A stretch of 64,000 nt of DNA from Streptomyces chartreusis NRRL 3882 (GTDB lineage Bacteria > Actinomycetota > Actinomycetes > Streptomycetales > Streptomycetaceae): NCBI RefSeq assembly GCF_900236475.1, contig NZ_LT963352.1, positions 6,576,001 through 6,640,000 on the forward strand. Direction: 5' to 3'. Positions 49,323 through 57,862 of the stretch are shown piece by piece; the stretch's first letter is position 1; each line of letters begins with the position of its first letter. The position numbers and the translations under genes were made by a program. Under the pieces are notes generated by a model that searched no databases, was not told where the DNA came from, and saw only the letters and a list, made by a program, of their open reading frames with translations.

Positions 49323-51278
49323 TCACCTGATCTTGATGGTGATCGTCGAGCCCTTGGGCGCGGTCTCCCCGCCCTTCACGGACTGGTCCTTCACCGTGTC
49401 GCCGAACAGGCCGAGCAGTCCGCGGTCCTCGTCGACCTGGAATCCGGCGCTCTTCAGCTCCCGGGTGGCGTCGTCGACGCTGTCGCCGACCACGTCCGGG
49501 ACCTCGATCATCTCGGGGCCCTTGGACACCGTCAGCGTGATCGTGTCGCCCTCGGCCGCCCGGCCGCCGGGGTTCGGGCTCTGCTCGGCGACCTGGCCCT
49601 TGTCGAACTCGGAGGAGGTGACCCGCTCGGCGGCGACCTTCACCTTGAGACCGGCGCCCGTCAGCTCGGCCCTGGCGTCGGCCAGGTCGTCACCGGTGAC
49701 GTCGGGGATGTCGATGGGGCTGCCCTTGCTGACGACGAGCGCGACCGCCGTGCCCGCGCGCACCTTGGTGCCGTCCGCCGGCCGTGCGGAGATCACCGAG
49801 CCCTTGGGCACGTCCTCGCTGAACTCCCGGGTGACCATGCCCGGCTCCAGCCCGTCCTCCTTCAGCAGGGACCGCGCCTTCTCCAGCCGCTGACCCTCCA
49901 GGGCGGGCACCCGTACGTTCTGCGGGCCGTCGGAGATGGTGAGGGACACCGAGTCGTTGCCGCGGATGCGTGTCCCGGCCTTCGGGTCGCTGCTGATGAC
50001 CGTGCCGCGCTCCACGGTGTCGCTGTAGGCGTGCTCCACCTTGCCGAGTTCCAGCCCGGCGTCCTGCAGCCGGTCCTCGGCCTGCGCCTGGGTCTTCGCC
50101 AGCAGCGGGGGGACCTCGGTGAACTGGCCCGAGTTGATGTACCAGATGCCGGCGCCGAGTCCGAGCACCAGCAGGACGGCGGCGACGATCGCCATCGGGC
50201 CGCGCCGGGGCCCCGAGCGGCGCCGGGACGGCGGGGGCGGCGGGGACGCGAAGCGGCTCGTGCGGTTCAGCGCGGCCGCGGACCCCTCCTCGTCCTCGTT
50301 GACGGGCAGCGGGCGCGGCGTGGCGAGCGCCCGGGGGATCACGCTCGTACGGTCGTCGGCGTTGTCGTGGTCCGCCGCGAGCGCCTGCGGCGGCACGGCG
50401 TCCAGCTGCTCCACGGTCAGCCGGCCGCGCCCGTCACGGACCTGCGCGAGCAGCGCCACCGCGTCGTGCGGGCGGATGTCCGGGGTGCGGGCGGTCGCCG
50501 AGGCCACCATCTCGTCCAGCTCGTACGCCAGACCGGGCACGGCGGCCGAGGGCGGCGGGACGTCCTCGTGCAGATGCTTGTAGAGGATCACGGCCGGGGA
50601 GTCCCCGTCGTGCGGCTTGTCGCCGGTGAGCATCTCGTACAGCATCACGCCGCACGCGTACACGTCGACGCGGGGGTCGGCGGTGCCGTTCTCTATCTGC
50701 TCGGGGGCGAGGTACGAGACCGTGCCGAGCACGGTGCCGGTGGTGTTCGTCACCGTGTCGACGGCCCGCACCAGCCCGAAGTCGGCGACCTTGACCCGGC
50801 CGTCGTCCCCTATCAGGACGTTCTCGGGCTTCATGTCCCGGTGCACGAACCCGGCGCGGTGCGCGGCGCCCAGCGCGGCCAGCACCGGCTCCAGGATGTC
50901 CAGGGCGGCACGCGGCTGCAGTGCCCCGCGCTCGCGCAGCACGTCCCGCAGGGTGCAGCCCGCGACGTACTCCATGGCGAGGTAGACGTAACTGCCGTCG
51001 GTGCCCTGGTCGAAGACCTGCACCACGTTCGGGTGGGCCAGCCGGGCCACCGACTTCGCCTCGCGGATGAAGCGCTCGACGAACGAGCCGTCGACCGCGA
51101 GCGAGGGGTGCATCACCTTGAGCGCGAGGACCCGGTCGAGCCGGGTGTCCACGGCCCGGTAGACCGTGGCCATCCCGCCGACGGCGATCCGCGCGTCAAT
51201 GCGATACCGGCCGTCGAGCACCTGCCCGACCAAGGGGTCCTGAAGGGTCGTGTCCACGCAGGCGAGTGTACGAGCCAT
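49323..51278 (-). CDS. pkaF: Ser/Thr protein kinase with four PASTA domains (PkaF/PknB-like)
   Basis: A 651-residue membrane kinase that senses muropeptides or lipid II. The kinase domain (about 25-285) has K54 (LALKV), HRDMKPEN with D148, and DFG at 166-168. A Pro/Arg-rich linker leads to one transmembrane helix (362-382). Four extracellular PASTA repeats follow at about 386-452, 453-519, 520-588 and 589-651. ATG at 51278 has GGAG about ten bases upstream; a GTG at 51257 is possible. The symbol is by analogy to the S. coelicolor gene in the same context. Confidence 0.94.
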   Translation of the reverse strand: MARTLACVDTTLQDPLVGQVLDGRYRIDARIAVGGMATVYRAVDTRLDRVLALKVMHPSLAVDGSFVERFIREAKSVARLAHPNVVQVFDQGTDGSYVYLAMEYVAGCTLRDVLRERGALQPRAALDILEPVLAALGAAHRAGFVHRDMKPENVLIGDDGRVKVADFGLVRAVDTVTNTTGTVLGTVSYLAPEQIENGTADPRVDVYACGVMLYEMLTGDKPHDGDSPAVILYKHLHEDVPPPSAAVPGLAYELDEMVASATARTPDIRPHDAVALLAQVRDGRGRLTVEQLDAVPPQALAADHDNADDRTSVIPRALATPRPLPVNEDEEGSAAALNRTSRFASPPPPPSRRRSGPRRGPMAIVAAVLLVLGLGAGIWYINSGQFTEVPPLLAKTQAQAEDRLQDAGLELGKVEHAYSDTVERGTVISSDPKAGTRIRGNDSVSLTISDGPQNVRVPALEGQRLEKARSLLKEDGLEPGMVTREFSEDVPKGSVISARPADGTKVRAGTAVALVVSKGSPIDIPDVTGDDLADARAELTGAGLKVKVAAERVTSSEFDKGQVAEQSPNPGGRAAEGDTITLTVSKGPEMIEVPDVVGDSVDDATRELKSAGFQVDEDRGLLGLFGDTVKDQSVKGGETAPKGSTITIKIR

Positions 51279-51362
51279 GACTGACAGCTCCGTCGCCCCG
51301 CCTGCTTTCGGAGCGTGACTGAAGCGGACCTGTGACGTGCGTCCCACGCCCGCTGCCTCCGC

Positions 51363-52160
51363 TCACTGGAAAGCGGGCCGCTCCGGATCCAGCACGGCCA
51401 CGCCGTCCATCGGAGACGACGCCTCCGCGAAATGCCGCCGAGGGATGCGTCCCGCCCGGTAGGCCAACCGCCCCGCCTCCACGGCATGCCGCATCGCGTC
51501 GGCCATCAGCACCGGCTCCTGCGCCCGCGTCACCGCCGAGGCGAGCATCACACCCGCACACCCCAGCTCCATCGCCAGCGCGGCGTCCGACGCCGTACCG
51601 GCCCCCGCGTCCAGGATCACCGGCACGCGCGCGTGCTCGACGATCAGCTGGAAGTTGTGCGGATTGCGAATGCCCAGTCCGGAGCCGATCGGCGAGCCGA
51701 GCGGCATGATCGCCGCGCAGCCGACGTCCTCCAGCTTCCGCGCCAGCACGGGATCGTCGTTGGTGTACGGCAGCACCGTGAACCCGTCGTCGACCAGCGT
51801 CTCGGCCGCCTCCAGCAGCTCGATCGGATCCGGCAGCAGCGTGCGCTCGTCTGCGATGACCTCCAGCTTGACCAGGTCGGTGCCGAGGGCCTCGCGCGCG
51901 AGACGGGCCGTGAGGACGGCCTCACCGGCCGTGAAGCAGCCCGCCGTGTTGGGCAGGACGCGGATGCCCAGCTTGTCCAGGACGGACAGCACCGAGCCGT
52001 GCACCGAGGCGTTCACCCGGCGCATCGCGACCGTCGTCAGCTCCGTCCCGGACGCGACCAGCGACCGCTCCAGCACGTCGAGGCTGGGCGCCCCGCCCGT
52101 GCCCATGATCAGGCGGGACGTGAAGGACGTACCACCGAGGACAAACGGATCGTCGGCCAT
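51363..52160 (-). CDS. thiG: Thiazole synthase ThiG
   Basis: Makes the thiamine thiazole ring from deoxyxylulose-5-phosphate, dehydroglycine and ThiS thiocarboxylate. 265 residues, complete TIM barrel. The active-site lysine is K98 in DLVKLEVIADE; GSPIGSGLGIRNP and GAGTASDAALAMELG bind phosphate. The start is the ATG at 52160, two bases after the ThiS stop. Third gene of thiOSG, controlled by the TPP riboswitch. Confidence 0.97.
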   Translation of the reverse strand: MADDPFVLGGTSFTSRLIMGTGGAPSLDVLERSLVASGTELTTVAMRRVNASVHGSVLSVLDKLGIRVLPNTAGCFTAGEAVLTARLAREALGTDLVKLEVIADERTLLPDPIELLEAAETLVDDGFTVLPYTNDDPVLARKLEDVGCAAIMPLGSPIGSGLGIRNPHNFQLIVEHARVPVILDAGAGTASDAALAMELGCAGVMLASAVTRAQEPVLMADAMRHAVEAGRLAYRAGRIPRRHFAEASSPMDGVAVLDPERPAFQ

Positions 52161-52162
52161 GG

Positions 52163-52363
52163 TCAGCCTCCTTGGACGGCGGTGAGGACTTCCACGCGGT
52201 CCCCCTCGGCGAGGGGCGTGGACGGCCACTGGGCGCGCGGGACGACGGTTTCGTTGAGGGCGGCGGCCACGCCGGACGGCGCGGCGGTGAGGGACTTCAC
52301 GACGGAGTCGAGAGCCGTACCGGGCCGGACGTCCCGGGGCTCCCCGTTGACGGAGATGTTCAT
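52163..52363 (-). CDS. thiS: Sulfur carrier protein ThiS
   Basis: A 66-residue ubiquitin-like protein ending in the Gly-Gly (QGG) that is thiocarboxylated to give sulfur to ThiG. Opening MNISVNGEPRDV is typical. The ATG overlaps the thiO stop (ATGA) and its stop is two bases from thiG. Confidence 0.95.
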   Translation of the reverse strand: MNISVNGEPRDVRPGTALDSVVKSLTAAPSGVAAALNETVVPRAQWPSTPLAEGDRVEVLTAVQGG

Positions 52364-53529
52364 GCGGGCTGCTCCGTGAGGGCGGTGGCGGTGCTGAAGC
52401 GCTTCGGAGTGAAGGGGCGGGCTTCCTCGGGGAGTTCACCCGTCGTCAGGACGTGCGCCATGGCGTCGCCGGTGACCGGCGTGAGCAGGACGCCGTTGCG
52501 GTAGTGCCCGGTGGCCAACGAGAGCCCTTCGAGACCGGTCGGGCCGAGCAGCGGCGCGTTGTCGGGGGAGCCGGGGCGCAGTCCGGCCCGGGTCTCGGTG
52601 AGGGGCAGCTCGGTGATGCCCGGGACCAGCTCGTGCGCGTCGCGCAGCAGCTCGTACACACCGCCCGCGGTCACGGTGGTGTCCCAGCCCAGCTCCTCGC
52701 TGGTCGCCCCGATGACCAGCTCGCCGCTCTCGCGCGGCACCAGGTAGACATGGCTGCCGCGCACGACCGCGCGCACGGTCCGGCTGAGGAACGACCCGTG
52801 CCGCTGCGGCATGGTCAGCCGTACGACCTGCCCCTTCACCGGCCGCACGGGGGGCAGCACATCCTCCGGGACGCCCGCGAGCCGCCCGCTGAGACTGCCC
52901 CCGGCCAGCACGACCTGTCCGGCGTCCAGCGGGGTGCCGTCGTCCGTGACGGCACCCGTGGCCCGGTCCCGTACGACGGTGAGCCGCTCCGCCCATGCCC
53001 GGTGGAAGACCACACCGGTCCGCTCGCACGCGGCGACCAGCGCCCCGGCCAGCCGCCGCGGGTCGATCTGGTGGTCCCCGTCGACCCGCAGCCCGCCGCG
53101 CACGCCCGGCGCGAGCATCGGCTCCAGGCGACGGCACTCCCGCCCCGACAGCCACTGCGATTCCAGGCCCGACTGCTGCTGCAAGGCGTGCAGTTCGCGC
53201 AGATGGGCCCGGTCGTCGGCGTCCAGGGCCACGGCGAGCGTGCCGCACCGGCGGTAGCCGAGGTCGTGGCCGGTCTGCTCGGTGAGCTCGGCCGCGAAGT
53301 CCGGATAGCGCCGGGCGGAGGCGAGGTTCAGACCGAGCAGGGTCTGCTCGCCGTAGTGCAGTTCCGTGACGGCGGCCAGCATCCCGGCCGCCACCTGTGC
53401 GGCTCCGCCGCCCGGCTCCGGGTCCACCACGGCCGTGGCGAGTCCGCGCTGCGCGGCCCGCCACGCGGTGACCAGGCCGATGATCCCGCCCCCGACGACG
53501 AGGACGTCTGACGTTCGCGTACGCGACAT
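52360..53529 (-). CDS. thiO: Glycine oxidase ThiO
   Basis: A 389-residue FAD enzyme oxidising glycine to dehydroglycine for the thiazole ring. N-terminal FAD motif VLVVGGGIIGLVTAWRAAQ, a mid-domain RPVKGQVVRLTMP, and the C-terminal ATGHYRNGVLLTPVTGD loop typical of D-amino-acid/glycine oxidases. The ATG at 53529 lies 14 bases after the TPP riboswitch, with a purine-rich GGGAGGGG next to it, the likely sequestered ribosome-binding site. Confidence 0.95.
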   Translation of the reverse strand: MSRTRTSDVLVVGGGIIGLVTAWRAAQRGLATAVVDPEPGGGAAQVAAGMLAAVTELHYGEQTLLGLNLASARRYPDFAAELTEQTGHDLGYRRCGTLAVALDADDRAHLRELHALQQQSGLESQWLSGRECRRLEPMLAPGVRGGLRVDGDHQIDPRRLAGALVAACERTGVVFHRAWAERLTVVRDRATGAVTDDGTPLDAGQVVLAGGSLSGRLAGVPEDVLPPVRPVKGQVVRLTMPQRHGSFLSRTVRAVVRGSHVYLVPRESGELVIGATSEELGWDTTVTAGGVYELLRDAHELVPGITELPLTETRAGLRPGSPDNAPLLGPTGLEGLSLATGHYRNGVLLTPVTGDAMAHVLTTGELPEEARPFTPKRFSTATALTEQPA

Positions 53530-53542
53530 GGGCGTCCAGCCC

Positions 53543-53630
53543 CTCCCTTCGCCGGCATGACCCGGATCAGGTTCGTACGGTCGGAGGCCGCCAGCCTCCC
53601 TCTCAGCCCGGTGCGTCCGGGCTCCCGCGA
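53543..53630 (-). promoter_or_regulatory. TPP riboswitch controlling thiOSG
   Basis: On the minus strand the leader contains CGGGAGCCC, the thi-box core GGGCTGAGAGGG, a GC-rich arm, and ACCTGATCCGGGTCATGCCGG followed by CGAAGGGAGG. This is the complete TPP (thi box) aptamer. The GGGAGG at its 3' end is the Shine-Dalgarno of thiO, so control is probably translational. Confidence 0.95.
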
Positions 53631-53693
53631 GTGCCTTACGTTGGCCACCCACCCTAGCCCGATGCCGTACGCCGCAGTAAGGGAGCCACCGCC

Positions 53694-54044
53694 ATGGCCC
53701 GATCCCTCGACGGTCTCGTCCTGGCCCCGGTCGCCGACCAGGCACCCGGCCAGGTGGGGACCCGCACCCGGTTCACGTACCACGAGCAGGACGGAGAGGT
53801 CTGGGCCGAGTACTCGGGCGGCGACGTCGTACGCGGACATCTCGTGGGTACCCGGGAGGGCGACAGGCTGGACTTCCGGTACGTACAACTCAAGGGGGAC
53901 GGGACCACCTCCTCCGGGCACTGCGTGTCGACCGTCGTGGAACTGCCCGACGGGCGGGTGCGGCTGGAGGAGAGCTGGGAGTGGGAGTCCCAGGCGGGCA
54001 GCGGGACGAGCGTTGTGGAGCAGGTCACTGCGGATGAGCACTGA
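53694..54044 (+). CDS. Small conserved-looking protein of unknown function
   Basis: A 116-residue cytosolic protein, beta-strand-rich, with alternating hydrophobic patterns (GTRTRFTYHEQDGEVWAEYSG, VQLKGDGTTSSGHC) suggesting a small beta-barrel or lipocalin-like fold. I do not recognise the family. Monocistronic, starting 60 bases after the divergent TPP riboswitch; ATG with GGGAG upstream. Codon use is normal for the window. Confidence 0.75.
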   Translation: MARSLDGLVLAPVADQAPGQVGTRTRFTYHEQDGEVWAEYSGGDVVRGHLVGTREGDRLDFRYVQLKGDGTTSSGHCVSTVVELPDGRVRLEESWEWESQAGSGTSVVEQVTADEH

Positions 54045-54070
54045 CTGACGAAATGTCAGTTGTCTATGGT
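54041..54070 (+). promoter_or_regulatory. Promoter with overlapping inverted repeat before FAD reductase
   Basis: CTGACT (54041-54046), 18-bp spacer, TATGGT (54065-54070). The palindrome CTGAC-GAAAT-GTCAG (54045-54059) overlaps the -35/spacer region and may be a repressor site. The likely transcription start falls on the GTG at 54077. Confidence 0.55.
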
Positions 54071-54076
54071 GATCAG

Positions 54077-55318
54077 GTGAGCGAGCAGACGCAGGAACCA
54101 GGTTCGTCCGCGCCGGGGCGCGTGGTCGTGGCGGGCGCGGGCATGGCCGGTGTCCAGACCGCGGTCGCCCTGCGCGAGCAGGGCTTCACCGGCACGGTGA
54201 GCGTGCTCGGCGCCGAGCCGCACCAGCCCTACGACCGGCCCCCCCTGTCCAAGGCCGTCCTGCTCGGCAAGGCCGAGGGCTCAGCCTTCGACGTCGACTT
54301 CGAGGCCCTCGGCATCGAACTGCGGCTCGGCTGCGAGGTGCTGGGCCTGCGCCCAGGCGACCACGAGCTGGACACCGAGGACGGGCCCGTGCCGTACGAC
54401 GTCCTGGTCGTCGCGACCGGTGCCGAACCGATCCGGCTGCCCGGGGCGGAGGGCGTGCCGGGCGTGCACCTGCTGCGCACCCTGGACGACGCCGAGCGGC
54501 TGCGGCCGGTGCTGGCCCGCCGGCACGACATCGTGGTCGTCGGCGCGGGCTGGATCGGCGCGGAGTTCGCCACGGCCGCGCGCGAGGCGGGCTGCGCGGT
54601 GACCGTCGTGGAGGCCGCCGACCGGCCCCTCGCCGGGGCGCTGCCCGCCGAGGTCGCCGCGCCGATGGCCCGCTGGTACGCCGACGCGGGTGCCGTGCTG
54701 CGGACGCACGCGCGCGTGGAGCGTGTGGAACCCGGAACGGTGGTCCTCGACGACGGCTCGCGGCTGCCCGCGGGCGCGGTCGTCGTCGGCATCGGCGCCC
54801 GTCCGGCCACGGCCTGGCTGTCCGGCTCCGGGATCGAGCTGGGCACGCACGGCGAGATCGTGGCCGACCAGCACCTTCGTTCGTCGGTGCCCGACGTGTA
54901 CGCGGTCGGCGACTGCGCCTCCTTCCCCTCGGGCCGGTACGGCGAGCGCCTGCTGGTGCACCACTGGGACAACGCCCTCCAGGGGCCGCGCACGGTCGCC
55001 GTGAACATCGTCGGCCGGGCCTCGGGGGAGACCCCGGCGGTGTACGACCCCGTGCCGTACTTCTGGTCGGAGCAGTTCGGACGGTTCGTGCAGTACGCCG
55101 GGCACCACGCGGCCGCCGACACGACCCTTTGGCGGGGCGACCCGGCCGGACCGGCCTGGACGGTCTGCTGGCTGCGCGGCGACCGGCTGGTCGCGCTGCT
55201 GGCGGTGGGCCGCCCCCGGGACCTGGCGCAGGGCCGCCGCCTGATCGAGTCGGGCACGCCGATGAATCCGGCGTTGCTGGCGGACCCGGCGAGGCCGTTG
55301 AAGGCGGCGACGGCGTAG
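54077..55318 (+). CDS. FAD-dependent ferredoxin reductase-type oxidoreductase
   Basis: A 413-residue pyridine nucleotide-disulfide oxidoreductase without redox cysteines, of the BphA4/CamA class that passes electrons from NAD(P)H to a ferredoxin. FAD site VVVAGAGMAGVQTAVAL, then PYDRPPLSKAVL, an NAD(P) site VVVGAGWIGAEFATAAREAG and the FAD-closing VYAVGDCAS. The GTG at 54077 is chosen over an in-frame upstream ATG because it matches the predicted transcription start. No ferredoxin or P450 gene lies next to it. Confidence 0.9.
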   Translation: MSEQTQEPGSSAPGRVVVAGAGMAGVQTAVALREQGFTGTVSVLGAEPHQPYDRPPLSKAVLLGKAEGSAFDVDFEALGIELRLGCEVLGLRPGDHELDTEDGPVPYDVLVVATGAEPIRLPGAEGVPGVHLLRTLDDAERLRPVLARRHDIVVVGAGWIGAEFATAAREAGCAVTVVEAADRPLAGALPAEVAAPMARWYADAGAVLRTHARVERVEPGTVVLDDGSRLPAGAVVVGIGARPATAWLSGSGIELGTHGEIVADQHLRSSVPDVYAVGDCASFPSGRYGERLLVHHWDNALQGPRTVAVNIVGRASGETPAVYDPVPYFWSEQFGRFVQYAGHHAAADTTLWRGDPAGPAWTVCWLRGDRLVALLAVGRPRDLAQGRRLIESGTPMNPALLADPARPLKAATA

Positions 55319-55395
55319 CTGTCGAGGCGGGCGTGTCCGCCCAGGTGGGCGGGCCCGACTTCCGACTGTCAGTGGGGGATGGCAGGCTGGTTTCC

Positions 55396-55761
55396 GTGAC
55401 CGAGATTGACGCAAAGATCGATGCTCTCGTCCCTGCCTGGCTCACCCTCCCCGACATCGCCGAACAGCTCGGCGTCGAGGTGACGCGCGTGCGGCAGCTG
55501 GTCAAGGACGGCCAGCTCATCGCCGTACGCCGCGGTGAGAACCGCGCGCTGCACGTCCCCGCGGCCTTCATCGACGGGGACAAGGTCGTCAAGGGCCTGT
55601 CCGGGACCCTGACGCTCCTGCGGGACGACGGCTTCACGGTCGAAGAGATGCTGGAGTGGCTCTTCACCCCCGACCCGAGCCTGCCCGGCACGCCGGCCCA
55701 GGCCCTGAGCGAGAACCGCGGCACGGAGGTGAAGCGCCGCGCCCAGGCGCTCGCGGTCTGA
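55396..55761 (+). CDS. Rv2175c-like DNA-binding protein
   Basis: A 121-residue protein with a winged-helix N-terminal half (WLTLPDIAEQLGVEVTRVRQLVKDGQLIAVRRGENRALHVP) and a helical C-terminal half. It matches the actinobacterial Rv2175c family; the M. tuberculosis member is a DNA-binding substrate of the kinase PknL. GTG start. The PASTA kinase gene lies about 4 kb away on the other strand, which invites but does not show a similar regulatory link. Confidence 0.85.
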   Translation: MTEIDAKIDALVPAWLTLPDIAEQLGVEVTRVRQLVKDGQLIAVRRGENRALHVPAAFIDGDKVVKGLSGTLTLLRDDGFTVEEMLEWLFTPDPSLPGTPAQALSENRGTEVKRRAQALAV

Positions 55762-56114
55762 CCCGACCACGACCGAACAACCGTCCGGTGCCGTGCGAGC
55801 GGGGCCGGACCTGAACAAACGCCCGGTGTGTGTGGGCCGGGGCCTGTGCGGTCGACCCGCAAGGTCCCGGTCAGGGGGTGGCTTGTGCCCGGCCGGGGGG
55901 GGGAGGCCGACCGGAGTCACCGGAGCGGGCGTTCCGGCGCTTGGGCCCGCCCGCACTTGTACGGTGCCACCGGTGCATCCGCACCCGTGCGCAACGATGG
56001 GCCACCTGCGCCCGCACCCGCGCCGGTGCGGAACCATGGGAGCAGCCGCACCTGACGGCGCCGGGGCGCGCACCCCGCACCCGTACGCCACCGACAAACC
56101 AGGGGGACACACGC
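55762..56114. other. Noncoding region upstream of thiE
   Basis: 353 bases without a supportable gene. It contains a run of ten G (55894-55903), an imperfect direct repeat (CCGCACCCG...GATGGG at 55979-56001 and CCGCACCCG...CATGGG at 56012-56040) and many CCGCACC units. I see no TPP aptamer here, unlike the thiO leader. A long open frame reading into thiE exists but is low-complexity and lacks a conserved N-terminus. Confidence 0.7.
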
Positions 56115-56777
56115 ATGGCCGCCACAACTGCCGGCACCGCCCGCGCCCAGCTCGCCGACGCCCGGGTCTACCTCTGCACCGACGCGCGCAAGCGGCAGGG
56201 CGATCTCGTGGAGTTCCTGGACGCCGTCCTGGCGGGCGGGGTCGACATCGTGCAGTTGCGGGACAAGGGCATGGAGGCGGCCGAGGAGCTGGAGCACCTG
56301 GCCGTCTTCGCCGACGCCTGCGCCCGGCACGGCAAGCTGCTCGCGGTCAACGACCGCGCGGACGTCGCCCACGCCGCCGGCTCCGACGTACTGCACCTCG
56401 GCCAGGGCGACCTCCCCGTCCCCGCGGCCCGCGCGATCCTCGGCGACGGCGTCCTGATCGGCCGCTCCACGCACGCCGAGTCCGAGGCCGCCGCGGCCGC
56501 CGTCCAGGACGGCGTGGACTACTTCTGCACCGGCCCCTGCTGGCCCACCCCCACCAAGCCCGGCCGGCACGCCCCCGGCCTGGACCTCGTCCGGTACACC
56601 GCCGCCCTCGGCACCGACCGGCCCTGGTTCGCCATCGGCGGCATCGACCTCGGCAATCTCGACCAGGTCCTGGAAGCGGGGGCCCGCCGCGCCGTCGTCG
56701 TACGGGCGATCACGGAGGCCGACGACCCCGGCGCGGCGGCGGCCGAGTTCGCCGAGAGGCTGCGGGAGAAGCGGTAG
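56115..56777 (+). CDS. thiE: Thiamine-phosphate synthase
   Basis: Couples hydroxymethylpyrimidine pyrophosphate and thiazole phosphate to thiamine phosphate, 220 residues. Conserved segments are VQLRDKGMEAAEELE, LAVNDRADVAHAAG, VLHLGQGDLPV, IGRSTHAE and FAIGGIDLGNLDQV. The ATG at 56115 follows AGGGGG at good spacing and fits the family start; upstream in-frame sequence is not protein-like. It is separate from thiOSG and has no visible TPP riboswitch. Confidence 0.95.
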   Translation: MAATTAGTARAQLADARVYLCTDARKRQGDLVEFLDAVLAGGVDIVQLRDKGMEAAEELEHLAVFADACARHGKLLAVNDRADVAHAAGSDVLHLGQGDLPVPAARAILGDGVLIGRSTHAESEAAAAAVQDGVDYFCTGPCWPTPTKPGRHAPGLDLVRYTAALGTDRPWFAIGGIDLGNLDQVLEAGARRAVVVRAITEADDPGAAAAEFAERLREKR

Positions 56778-56847
56778 CCGGTTTGTGGGCCGGTTTGTCC
56801 AAGGGATGGACAACAAGTGCGCAAAACGGGCAAAACCCTGCGCCCGG

Positions 56848-56876
56848 TTGGGGGACCGACCGCCCCTGGCTAACCT
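56848..56876 (+). promoter_or_regulatory. Promoter of metF
   Basis: TTGGGG (56848-56853), 17-bp spacer, TAACCT (56871-56876); the ATG of metF lies seven bases after the -10 box, so the transcript is probably leaderless. Confidence 0.5.
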
Positions 56877-56882
56877 GCCGGT

Positions 56883-57806
56883 ATGGCCCTCGGCACCGCA
56901 TCCATCAGGTCGGACCACGCGCGCACCGTCCGCGACATGCTCGCGACCGGCAAAACGACGTACTCGTTCGAGTTCTACGCCCCGAAGACCCCGAAGGGCG
57001 AGCGGAACCTGTGGAACGCGCTGCGCCGGGTCGAGGCCGTGGCGCCCGACTTCGTCTCCGTGACGTACGGCGCGGGCGGCTCCACCCGGGCGGGCACGGT
57101 CAAGGCGACCGAGGCGATCGCCTCCGACACCACCCTCACGCCCATCGCGCACCTCACGGCGGTCGACCATTCGGTGGCCGACCTGCGCAACATCATCGGC
57201 CAGTACGCCGACGCGGGGATCCGCAACATGCTCGCCCTGCGCGGTGACCCGCCCGGCGACCCGATGGGCGAGTGGGTGCCGCACCCCCGGGGTCTCGCCT
57301 ACGCCGCCGAACTGGTCGAGCTGATCAAGGCGTCCGGCGACTTCTGCGTGGGCGTCGCCGCCTTCCCGGCGATGCACCCGCGCTCCACCGACTGGGACTC
57401 CGACGTCCGTCACTTCGTCGACAAGTGCCGTGCGGGCGCCGACTACGCCATCACGCAGATGTTCTTCCACCCGGAGGACTACCTCCGGCTGCGCGACCGC
57501 GTCTCGGCCGCCGGCTGCGACACCCCGATCATTCCCGAGGTCATGCCGATCGCCAGCGTGCGGTCGCTGGAGCGGATCGGGTCCCTCACCAACGCCGCGT
57601 TCCCGGCCGCCCTGAAAGAGCGGATCCTCACAGCAAAAGACGATCCGGCCGCTGTACGCTCCATTGGTATCGAATTCGCCACGGAGTTCTGTGCGCGGCT
57701 GCTCGCCGAGGGCGTGCCCGGCTTGCACTTCATCACGCTCAACAACTCCACGGCGACGCTGGAAATCTACGAGAACCTGGGCCTGCACCACCGACCGCAG
57801 GCCTAG
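56883..57806 (+). CDS. metF: 5,10-Methylenetetrahydrofolate reductase
   Basis: FAD enzyme of one-carbon metabolism that makes 5-methyltetrahydrofolate for methionine synthesis, 307 residues. Recognisable segments are SFEFYAPKTPKGERNL (catalytic Glu near residue 30), VSVTYGAGGSTRAGT, ALRGDPPGDP and ITQMFFHPEDYLRLRDRV. It lies 106 bases after thiE on the same strand, probably from its own promoter. There is no visible Shine-Dalgarno. Confidence 0.96.
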   Translation: MALGTASIRSDHARTVRDMLATGKTTYSFEFYAPKTPKGERNLWNALRRVEAVAPDFVSVTYGAGGSTRAGTVKATEAIASDTTLTPIAHLTAVDHSVADLRNIIGQYADAGIRNMLALRGDPPGDPMGEWVPHPRGLAYAAELVELIKASGDFCVGVAAFPAMHPRSTDWDSDVRHFVDKCRAGADYAITQMFFHPEDYLRLRDRVSAAGCDTPIIPEVMPIASVRSLERIGSLTNAAFPAALKERILTAKDDPAAVRSIGIEFATEFCARLLAEGVPGLHFITLNNSTATLEIYENLGLHHRPQA

Positions 57807-57862
57807 ACCGTTCGCACCGGTATACGACACACTGCGTAGCGGCGACTGGGAGAGGGGCGTAC

